A stretch of 7,062 nt of DNA, from assembly GCA_030633225.1 (NCBI GenBank), contig DAOVTF010000103.1:1-7062 (forward strand), in the 5' to 3' direction. Origin of the DNA: Flavobacteriaceae bacterium (GTDB lineage: Bacteria > Bacteroidota > Bacteroidia > Flavobacteriales > Flavobacteriaceae). The translations under genes and the position numbers were made by a program. Under the pieces are notes generated by a model. That model was not told where the DNA came from and searched no databases. It saw only the letters and a program-made list of their open reading frames with translations. Below, one piece after another: positions 1 through 5,155 of the stretch. Numbering within the stretch: the stretch's first letter is position 1; each line of letters starts with the position of its first letter.

Positions 1-441
1 TAAGGAAGTTGAAAGAGAAATTCCTTTAAAATCAGCTTTTATGGGATATTTTTTGTGGTTTCTATTTACTAATACTACGGTTTTAAATTGCTTTAATGGC
101 ACATCTAAAAAATGCTTGGTTGCATAAATTAAAGTTGTTCCAGAATTTAATACGTCATCTACCAAAACCAATGATTTATTTTTGTACTCATCTGGTTGTA
201 AGGAAGTTTCAATTTTATCTAATGGCTTTTTTTTATTTATTTTAACTTCACAAAGCTGAACTTTGATATCTGAGATATTCTCTAATGCTCTTTTTAGTTT
301 TTTCGCTAGAGTGAATCCTTTATTTTTAATACCTGCTAAAATTATTTCTTTTTCATCAGTATTATTTTCATAAACTTGAAATGCTATTCTCCTAATTTTA
401 TGATTTATTTGCTGATTATTTAGAATGATTGTCCGGCTCAT
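1..441 (-). CDS. PyrR-like phosphoribosyltransferase (3' end outside window)
   Basis: Type I phosphoribosyltransferase fold protein, cytoplasmic, expected to bind PRPP. 147 codons are visible from an ATG at 441; the C-terminus is cut off by the window edge. I see the PRPP-binding loop LVLVDDVLNSGTTL (residues 91-104) and, N-terminal to it, the PyrR-like stretch IILAGIKNKGFTLAKKL (33-49). The later stretch VVLVNRNHKKYPIKADFKG (122-140) matches the PyrR pattern LVDRGHRELPIRADYVG, as I remember that family. PyrR proteins are about 170-180 residues, so roughly 20-30 residues are missing. PyrR is a uracil phosphoribosyltransferase and, in Firmicutes, a pyrimidine-operon attenuator. No pyrimidine gene is visible here and the loop has SGTT where PyrR usually has TGRT, so substrate and regulatory role are uncertain. 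It starts 11 nt after the methyltransferase gene and is probably the fourth gene of that operon. Confidence 0.9.
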   Translation of the reverse strand, partial: MSRTIILNNQQINHKIRRIAFQVYENNTDEKEIILAGIKNKGFTLAKKLKRALENISDIKVQLCEVKINKKKPLDKIETSLQPDEYKNKSLVLVDDVLNSGTTLIYATKHFLDVPLKQFKTVVLVNRNHKKYPIKADFKGISLSTSL

Positions 442-452
442 GTTTATATGTT

Positions 453-1043
453 TTATTTCTTTTCAAAAATAATAAAAAGTTCCCTTCCGTCACGTGGTTT
501 AATCGAATTATAACATCTTTCTAACGTAATTGTATTAAATTCTTTTGAAAATGAATTCATATACTCAGATAATGAACCTCCATACGGCGGACCTTCTTCG
601 GTTAATGGAAAATCAAATAATAAACCAATTAATTTACCATTGTCATTTAATAAGCTTGCCATTTTCTCAACATAGTTACTCCTAAGCTCTGGTGATAGGG
701 AACAGAAAAAGGTTTGCTCAATAATAAGGTCAAATTTTTGATTGTACTCAAAAAAATTCTCTTGAATTAATTTATCTTTTGGAAAACTTGGATTTCTTTT
801 TATAAAATTGTTTAAAGGTTGTTTTGAAATATCTAATACAGTAACATCATTAAATCCATTATTGAACAAATAATCAGCCTCATAAGCATTTCCAGCACCA
901 GGGATTAGTATTGAAATATCTTTATTGGTTAATTGATCGATATAATTTATGATAGGAGGTGAGGCATAACCAATATCCCAACCAATTTGGTTGTTCTTAT
1001 AATTATTTTCCCAATAATTTTGATCAAAGTTATTCTTCTTCAT
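453..1043 (-). CDS. TPMT / halide-thiol methyltransferase family SAM-dependent methyltransferase
   Basis: Class I SAM-dependent methyltransferase, predicted cytoplasmic. Numbered from the preferred ATG at 1043 (196 residues): the N-terminal WENNYKNNQIGWDIG (about 11-25) is the family entry motif; ILIPGAGNAYEA (45-56) is SAM motif I with the PGAGN glycine-rich loop; VTVLDIS (67-73) carries the acidic residue that normally contacts the ribose. EQTFFCSLSPELR (109-121) and EGPPYGGSLSEY (150-161) closely resemble plant and bacterial halide/thiol methyltransferases, which read roughly DYTFFCAIEPELR and GGPPYKVSVSDY. The family methylates small thiols, bisulfide or halides, or thiopurines; which one applies here is not decided by the sequence. 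An in-frame ATG at 1061 would add six residues. I prefer 1043 because the extension MKIIKK adds nothing conserved, and 1043 gives a 14-nt overlap with the upstream S4 gene, suggesting translational coupling. The phosphoribosyltransferase gene follows 11 nt later. Confidence 0.9.
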   Translation of the reverse strand: MKKNNFDQNYWENNYKNNQIGWDIGYASPPIINYIDQLTNKDISILIPGAGNAYEADYLFNNGFNDVTVLDISKQPLNNFIKRNPSFPKDKLIQENFFEYNQKFDLIIEQTFFCSLSPELRSNYVEKMASLLNDNGKLIGLLFDFPLTEEGPPYGGSLSEYMNSFSKEFNTITLERCYNSIKPRDGRELFIIFEKK

Positions 1044-1404
1044 CTTCTTTATAATCTTCAATATCTCTACGATCTTTTTTTGTTGGTCTACCTGTTCCTT
1101 TTTTTCGATAGTAATCTTTAGAAAATTTTAATAGATCCTGATTTTCAAATGCTTCTTGTGGAGTGATATCTTTTCTATATAAATCAACCAATTTTGCACC
1201 AACTCTGTTTTGTGGAATGTCTAAAACAATTATTTGATAATTGATCTGATTTTTTCTAATAGTAAGTCTTTCACCAGAAAAGACTTCTTTTGAAGGTTTT
1301 ACTTTATTAGTATCAATTTTAATATGTCCTTTTTTACATGCTTCCGTTGCAATACTTCTAGTTTTAAAGTATCGAGTACACCATAAATATTTATCAATTC
1401 GCAT
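1030..1404 (-). CDS. hslR: S4-domain RNA-binding protein, Hsp15/HslR-like
   Basis: Small (124 residue) basic cytoplasmic RNA-binding protein. The N-terminus MRIDKYLWCTRYFKTRSIAT (1-20) begins the S4 domain, which extends to about residue 50 and includes the KPSKEV segment (36-41). The C-terminal part has the Hsp15-type GRPTKKDRRDIEDYK (105-119), followed by an acidic tail EDEEE. In E. coli, Hsp15 binds free 50S subunits that still carry nascent-chain tRNA and helps recycle stalled complexes; the same role here is inferred from family membership. Length and layout agree with the family. The gene starts 6 nt after the stop of the S41 protease gene, and its last 14 nt overlap the methyltransferase start, so it sits inside a tight operon. 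No unusual features are seen. Confidence 0.94.
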   Translation of the reverse strand: MRIDKYLWCTRYFKTRSIATEACKKGHIKIDTNKVKPSKEVFSGERLTIRKNQINYQIIVLDIPQNRVGAKLVDLYRKDITPQEAFENQDLLKFSKDYYRKKGTGRPTKKDRRDIEDYKEDEEE

Positions 1405-1410
1405 AAATAA

Positions 1411-2886
1411 CTACTTAATCTGTTCTCGTTTTAATAATTTTCTCAATTCTTCTTTTTCAACATACATATTATCTTTTAATAAAGTATGCATTTTAGGACT
1501 AGAAATTGATTCATATTCCATACTTTTAGTATGTATGGGTTTAGATGATACACCTAAAATATCATTAATTGCTGCTTGTAGTAGTGGTTCATTATCTTCA
1601 CCCAAAACCCCTAAATTTGCCAAATCTTCTTTTAATGGAATATGGGGCTCAAAACCATCTTTATCATTTTCTCCTAAATTATTTACTTCCTCCAAAACAA
1701 TTGGTTGTATTGCATATTTATGATTAGGATTTGCTCCATCTCTTCCAAAGTTATCAGAATCATAAAGTGTAATAGATGCTACATATTTACCTACAGTTTG
1801 CTCACCTACCAATCGAACATCAATATAAGGATTAAGACCATTGATAACTAACTCACTTGCAGAAGCAGAACTACCAGTAATGATAATATGCACTTTGTTT
1901 AAATTCAAACTATTAATAGTTTTGCCATTTGCCATTTTATCAGAGAAATTATTAATCAACCAATCTGGATGTGTGTTTTCTAATTCTGTTTGTAACTTTA
2001 AATTCCATTGTTCTTTTGTAAATAATTCTCCTTTAAATTGACCAGTAACCATACTTGACAAAGATCCTGCTGTTGAAACTCTACCTCCAGGGTTATATCT
2101 AAAATCTAAAATAAGGTTTGTTATATTTTCATTTTTAAAAAACAAAAAGGCTTCATTCAGTTTATCATCAAAATTAGCTGTAAAACTATTATACATTAGG
2201 TAGCCAATTTTATGACCATCTTCATCAAATGTTTTTTTGATAAAAACAGGGTCTTCCGTGTATTCAATTTTGGTAAGTGTTACACTTTCTCCTGTTGAAT
2301 TAAACGGGTAGCCATTTCCATATTCAGATAAATTTAAAGTGTAAGTATCTACATCTTTATTAAAAAGAATACTTCGATAATTGCTACGTGTTAATTTAGT
2401 ACCATTTACATGTGTAAAAAGATCTCCTCTTTTTATATTTTTATCTGATGCATCAGAACTGGGTAATATTAGGCGTACATATCCATATACATCATCTTTA
2501 TCGTCAAATCCAACCAACCCGAAATCAACTCCATTACTTTTAGAAATTCCTGCAAAAGCATTTTCAAGTTCAATGTAATCATCAACAATCCAACTCCATT
2601 TATCAACCGTTTCACGGTTATAGATTAAACTCTCAAAAAAGTCATCGGGATCTGGATTAGCTTTTAAAAAATTTACATATTCTGTTTTATCATTAATTTT
2701 ACTATCATCTAAATTAGGTACACTTTCTTGCCACAAGTAAAATATATTCATTCCTTGCCATATAAAATCTTGAATTTCTATATCTTCTGTAACATCAGGA
2801 ATATCAATTTGCTTATCATCATCAATACATCCGAATTGAATTAAAAACCCAATAAAAATTGCTCCTAAAACTAAAATCTTTTTCAT
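1411..2886 (-). CDS. S41-family peptidase, predicted surface-exposed lipoprotein
   Basis: Serine protease of the tricorn/CtpA clan, 491 residues. The N-terminus MKKILVLGAIFIGFLIQFGC is a lipoprotein signal with the lipidated Cys at 20. The acidic stretch IDDDKQ right after it resembles the lipoprotein export signals that send Bacteroidota lipoproteins to the cell surface. Order of parts: an N-terminal S41 helper domain (about 36-105, with the IFYLWQ segment at 48-53); a PDZ-like domain (about 118-210, GLVGF at 123-127 and IKRGDLFTHVNG at 151-162); then the catalytic domain with LILDFRYNPGG (258-268) and GSSASASE (338-345). Ser342 fits the nucleophile and Lys367 (in GEQTVGK) the general base; their 25-residue separation equals that of CtpA-type enzymes, so the protease looks active. 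A lysine- and glutamate-rich tail (about 470-491) follows. It is divergent to the sigma-factor gene and first in a probable operon with the S4, methyltransferase and phosphoribosyltransferase genes. Substrate unknown. Confidence 0.95.
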   Translation of the reverse strand: MKKILVLGAIFIGFLIQFGCIDDDKQIDIPDVTEDIEIQDFIWQGMNIFYLWQESVPNLDDSKINDKTEYVNFLKANPDPDDFFESLIYNRETVDKWSWIVDDYIELENAFAGISKSNGVDFGLVGFDDKDDVYGYVRLILPSSDASDKNIKRGDLFTHVNGTKLTRSNYRSILFNKDVDTYTLNLSEYGNGYPFNSTGESVTLTKIEYTEDPVFIKKTFDEDGHKIGYLMYNSFTANFDDKLNEAFLFFKNENITNLILDFRYNPGGRVSTAGSLSSMVTGQFKGELFTKEQWNLKLQTELENTHPDWLINNFSDKMANGKTINSLNLNKVHIIITGSSASASELVINGLNPYIDVRLVGEQTVGKYVASITLYDSDNFGRDGANPNHKYAIQPIVLEEVNNLGENDKDGFEPHIPLKEDLANLGVLGEDNEPLLQAAINDILGVSSKPIHTKSMEYESISSPKMHTLLKDNMYVEKEELRKLLKREQIK

Positions 2887-2938
2887 TTCTATTTAATTTT
2901 TGACGCAATTTAAAAAAAATAATTACATATCTTAGGTC

Positions 2939-2953
2939 ATTATGTAACATAAT
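2939..2953. promoter_or_regulatory. Perfect 15-nt palindrome, candidate operator in divergent promoter region
   Basis: ATTATGTAACATAAT has perfect 7-nt inverted arms around a central A. It lies 52 bp upstream of the S41 protease ATG and 59 bp upstream of the sigma-factor ATG, so one bound dimer could control both directions. A further half-site TTACATA (2923-2929) forms a second inverted pair with TATGTAA (2941-2947) around 11 nt. The rest of the 126-bp region is AT-rich and shows no convincing TAnnTTTG promoter on either strand. The binding protein cannot be named; palindromes this short can arise by chance in AT-rich DNA. Confidence 0.45.
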
Positions 2954-3012
2954 TATAAGTTGCTCGTCGTAATGTTGTATTGATAATTGAAGAGTTTTTT
3001 GAGTTTTAGCAA

Positions 3013-3522
3013 ATGAACCAAACAGAATTTTTAGAAAAAGTATTACCATTTAAGGATAAGGTATTTCGGCTAGCCAAAAGGTTGTTGGTATCTAGTGACG
3101 AAGCGGAGGATGCAACACAAGAGCTTTATTTTAAATTATGGAAAAACAAATCTAAAATAGAAACCTATGATAATGTTGAAGCTTATGCCATGATGATGAC
3201 AAAAAACTATTGTTTGGATCAGTTAAAATCAAAAAGAGCCTCAAATTTAAAATTGATTCATAGTAATTATCAGGATGAAAGTTCGTCATTACAAAATAAT
3301 ATTGAATATAAGGATAGTGCAAATATTATCAAAAAAATGATGAACGATCTACCAGAAAAGCAAAGAATGATTGTTCAATTACGAGATATTGAGAATTATG
3401 ATTATGAAGAAATAGGTAAAATCTTGAACATGGAGCCAACAGCAATAAGAGTGGCATTATCAAGAGCCAGAAAAACATTAAGAGAAAAATTTGTAAAAAA
3501 ACAAAATTATGGAATTGTCTAA
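3013..3522 (+). CDS. ECF-type RNA polymerase sigma-70 family factor
   Basis: Alternative sigma factor, 169 residues, the usual ECF length with only regions 2 and 4. Region 2 spans about residues 13-77 and includes DEAEDATQELYFKLW (29-43), the core-polymerase-binding helix, and the NVEAYAMMMTKNYCLDQLK segment (54-72) that recognises the -10 element. A linker of about 30 residues follows. Region 4 (about 107-158) has LPEKQRMIVQLRDIENYDY (113-131) and the helix-turn-helix EEIGKILNMEPTAIRVALSR (132-151), which reads the -35 element. The start follows directly from the only upstream ATG that keeps the conserved N-terminus. Its stop lies 14 nt inside the next gene, a typical sigma/anti-sigma arrangement. 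Its own promoter is not obvious, which would fit an autoregulated promoter of unknown consensus. Target genes are probably at least its own operon; this is inference. Confidence 0.95.
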   Translation: MNQTEFLEKVLPFKDKVFRLAKRLLVSSDEAEDATQELYFKLWKNKSKIETYDNVEAYAMMMTKNYCLDQLKSKRASNLKLIHSNYQDESSSLQNNIEYKDSANIIKKMMNDLPEKQRMIVQLRDIENYDYEEIGKILNMEPTAIRVALSRARKTLREKFVKKQNYGIV

Positions 3523-3934
3523 AATTGAAAAGTTAATAGAAAAATATCTAGAGGCAAAAACTACTTTAGAGGAAGAAAAATACTTGAAAGATTATTTTTC
3601 TGGCGAAGATGTTGCGGCTCACTTATTAGAATATAAAGCATTGTTCAATTATTTTAGTGATAGTTCTTTAGAAATTTCAAATAGAAAAATTGAATTACCA
3701 CAAAAATCAACAAATTTAAAATGGTTATCAGTTGCAGCCATGGTAATTTTCTTTATAGGAATATCTTCAATATATCAAAACAATATTACTGAAAAAGAGG
3801 AAGCTAGGTTAGCTTACTTTGAAACACAAAAAGCTCTTAATTTGATTTCGCAAAGTTTAAATAAAGGAAATGATGCAATTGCACAATTACAAACTTTTGA
3901 AAATACACAAAATAAAATATTTAAAAATAAGTAA
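3509..3934 (+). CDS. Single-pass membrane protein, probable anti-sigma factor
   Basis: 141 residues, no recognised catalytic domain. A cytoplasmic N-terminal part (about 1-70) starts with the helical MELSKIEKLIEKYLEAKTTL (1-20), rich in Glu, Lys and Leu. This resembles the start of many Bacteroidota anti-sigma and FecR-like proteins, where a short helix contacts the sigma factor. One membrane segment is at about 72-89 (WLSVAAMVIFFIGISSIY). The remaining 50 residues are predicted periplasmic and helical, with ALNLISQSLNKG (109-120) and FENTQNKIFKNK (130-141). I recall similar C-termini in uncharacterised flavobacterial proteins beside sigma factors. There is no HxxxCxxC zinc motif, no cysteine at all, and no FecR domain. 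The 14-nt overlap with the sigma gene implies coupled translation and hence stoichiometric partners. The anti-sigma role is inferred from position, topology and size; a positive co-factor is possible. Confidence 0.75.
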   Translation: MELSKIEKLIEKYLEAKTTLEEEKYLKDYFSGEDVAAHLLEYKALFNYFSDSSLEISNRKIELPQKSTNLKWLSVAAMVIFFIGISSIYQNNITEKEEARLAYFETQKALNLISQSLNKGNDAIAQLQTFENTQNKIFKNK

Positions 3935-3956
3935 AACCAATAAATAAATTAAAATT

Positions 3957-4481
3957 ATGAAAATCAATAAATTAATATTAGTATTCGCTATAGTAATAAG
4001 TCCATTTATTGCTAATGCCCAGTCTCAATTTGATAAATTTGAAGACTTAGAAGGAGTAACTTCTGTAATAGTAAACCAAAAAGCTTTTTCAATGATGAGC
4101 AAAATTGGTGCTGAATCGGATGAGGAGTATTTGAATTTAATTAAAAATATAAATTCTTTAAAAGTATTTGCAACAGAAGAAGTTAGTGTTTCTAAAAAAA
4201 TGGAAGATGAAGTTAATAAATATCTTAAAAACACTAATCTGGAAGAATTAATGAGAATTAAAGATGGTGACAGCAATGTGAAAATTTATGTAAAAGAAGG
4301 CAAAAGTGATGCTTATGTAAAAGAGTTATTCATGTTTGTAAAAGATGGTGGTGATAGTTCAGGTGAAACAGTTATTATTTCTTTAACCGGTGATATTGAA
4401 CTGGATCAAATTGCCAAACTAACACAAAAGATGAACATACCAGGCGGAGAGCATTTAGAAAAAGTTGAAAAACAACACTAG
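3957..4481 (+). CDS. DUF4252-type exported protein with signal peptide
   Basis: 174 residues. The N-terminus MKINKLILVFAIVISPFIAN followed by AQ is a classic signal peptide with likely signal peptidase I cleavage after Ala21 (ANA/QSQ), so the mature protein is periplasmic or released. The mature part reads FDKFEDLEGVTSVIVNQKAF (25-44), then LKVFATEE (68-75), LEELMRIKDGDSNVKIYVKE (95-114) and ISLTGDIELDQIAKLTQKMN (141-160). I recognise this as the DUF4252 pattern common in Bacteroidota; the function of that family is not established to my knowledge. No catalytic motif or metal site is visible. It starts 22 nt after the membrane-protein gene and lies 5 nt before a diverged homologue, so it belongs to the sigma-factor operon. 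A role as regulated output or as periplasmic signal receptor is inference. Confidence 0.85.
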   Translation: MKINKLILVFAIVISPFIANAQSQFDKFEDLEGVTSVIVNQKAFSMMSKIGAESDEEYLNLIKNINSLKVFATEEVSVSKKMEDEVNKYLKNTNLEELMRIKDGDSNVKIYVKEGKSDAYVKELFMFVKDGGDSSGETVIISLTGDIELDQIAKLTQKMNIPGGEHLEKVEKQH

Positions 4482-4486
4482 AACTT

Positions 4487-5032
4487 ATGAAAAAAGTAGT
4501 TTTAATAGTTATGAGTATAATGATATTAAGTAGTGTAATATCATGTAAAAGTGAACCAAGTCTGCAAGAGTATTATGTAGACAAACAAGAAAGCAATGAT
4601 TTTATTTCTTTAGATCTACCTTCAAGTATCATTACTTTGAGCGATGATGTTACACTAGAAATGAAAGAAACAATGGCTTCTATTAAAAAACTAAATGTTT
4701 TAGCTTTTAAAATTGATAGTTTAAATAAAGATAAATACTTGGTTGAATTTAAAAAGGTTAAAGAAATTTTAAATAATGATAATTTCAATGAACTTGTAAG
4801 AATGAAGCATGAAAATGCAAATATTATAATTAAGTATTTAGGCACAGATGAAGCGGTTGATGAATTTATTATTTTAGCTGCAGATAATAAAAAAGGTTTT
4901 GCATTAGCAAGAGTTTTAGGCGATAAAATGAATCCTGAAAAAATAATGAAACTGGCTCAAAATATTAATGATGTTGATAAAGACAATTCTGCATTTGCAC
5001 AAATAGAAGGCCTAATAAATGACTTTAAATAA
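4487..5032 (+). CDS. DUF4252-like lipoprotein
   Basis: 181 residues. The N-terminus MKKVVLIVMSIMILSSVISC is a lipoprotein signal with the lipidated Cys at 20. KSEPSLQEYY follows, without the dense acidic stretch of surface-export signals, so anchoring in the inner leaflet of the outer membrane is more likely than surface display. The body is a diverged copy of the preceding protein: FNELVRMKHENANIIIKYLG (100-119) aligns with LEELMRIKDGDSNVKIYVKE there, and LGDKMNPEKIMKLAQNIN (144-161) aligns with TGDIELDQIAKLTQKMN. The middle helical part (DDVTLEMKETMASIKKLN, 53-70) is also comparable. Function unknown; no catalytic residues can be proposed. The gene is the last of the sigma-factor operon, 5 nt after its homologue and 25 nt before an intrinsic terminator. 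The likely origin is tandem duplication followed by a change of anchoring. Confidence 0.82.
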   Translation: MKKVVLIVMSIMILSSVISCKSEPSLQEYYVDKQESNDFISLDLPSSIITLSDDVTLEMKETMASIKKLNVLAFKIDSLNKDKYLVEFKKVKEILNNDNFNELVRMKHENANIIIKYLGTDEAVDEFIILAADNKKGFALARVLGDKMNPEKIMKLAQNINDVDKDNSAFAQIEGLINDFK

Positions 5033-5057
5033 ATTATTATAATATCAATAATTCTAG

Positions 5058-5086
5058 AGACTGTCTGAAAAGACAGTCTTTTTTTT
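5058..5086 (+). terminator. Intrinsic terminator of the sigma-factor operon
   Basis: A perfect 9-bp stem, AGACTGTCT (5058-5066) with AGACAGTCT (5071-5079), closes a GAAA tetraloop (5067-5070). The stem is followed by an unbroken T tract through 5086. It stands 25 nt after the stop of the DUF4252-like lipoprotein gene. There is no T tract on the other strand, so it acts in the plus direction only and separates this operon from the M1 peptidase gene. Confidence 0.95.
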
Positions 5087-5123
5087 AACCAATTTTTAAC
5101 GCAACTCATTATAGTTAAAAACA

Positions 5124-5131
5124 TATATTTG
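5124..5131 (+). promoter_or_regulatory. Bacteroidota -7 promoter element for the M1 peptidase gene
   Basis: TATATTTG matches the Bacteroidota primary-sigma -7 consensus TAnnTTTG exactly. It lies 24 bp before the ATG of the M1 peptidase gene and 37 bp after the upstream terminator, which is where a promoter is needed. The expected start of transcription is about 5136-5139, leaving a leader of roughly 20 nt. No clean TTG -33 element is found; the nearest candidate is TTAAC at 5096-5100, which is slightly too far away and has a mismatch. The call rests on the -7 match and position. Confidence 0.55.
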
Positions 5132-5155
5132 TTTTTTAATTAAAACTTTCATTTT

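Noticed and set aside
1044..1061. Longer start of the methyltransferase at the ATG at 1061
   Set aside because: It adds only MKIIKK before the conserved part and increases the overlap with the S4 gene to 32 nt; it remains possible but the ATG at 1043 is simpler.
1535..2578. Plus-strand open frames at 1535-1723, 1841-2041 and 2381-2578
   Set aside because: All lie opposite the S41 peptidase gene, whose domains and catalytic residues are clear; they have no family features of their own.
2960..2989. Possible sigma-gene promoter: TTG at 2960-2962 with TAATTG at 2984-2989
   Set aside because: TAATTG is two bases short of TAnnTTTG, and TAATGTTG at 2972-2977 sits too close to the TTG; neither is better than expected in AT-rich DNA.
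2822..3049. 75-codon open frame on the minus strand across the divergent intergenic region
   Set aside because: It overlaps the starts of both the protease and the sigma-factor gene, has no recognisable domain, and its composition is what translated AT-rich non-coding DNA gives.
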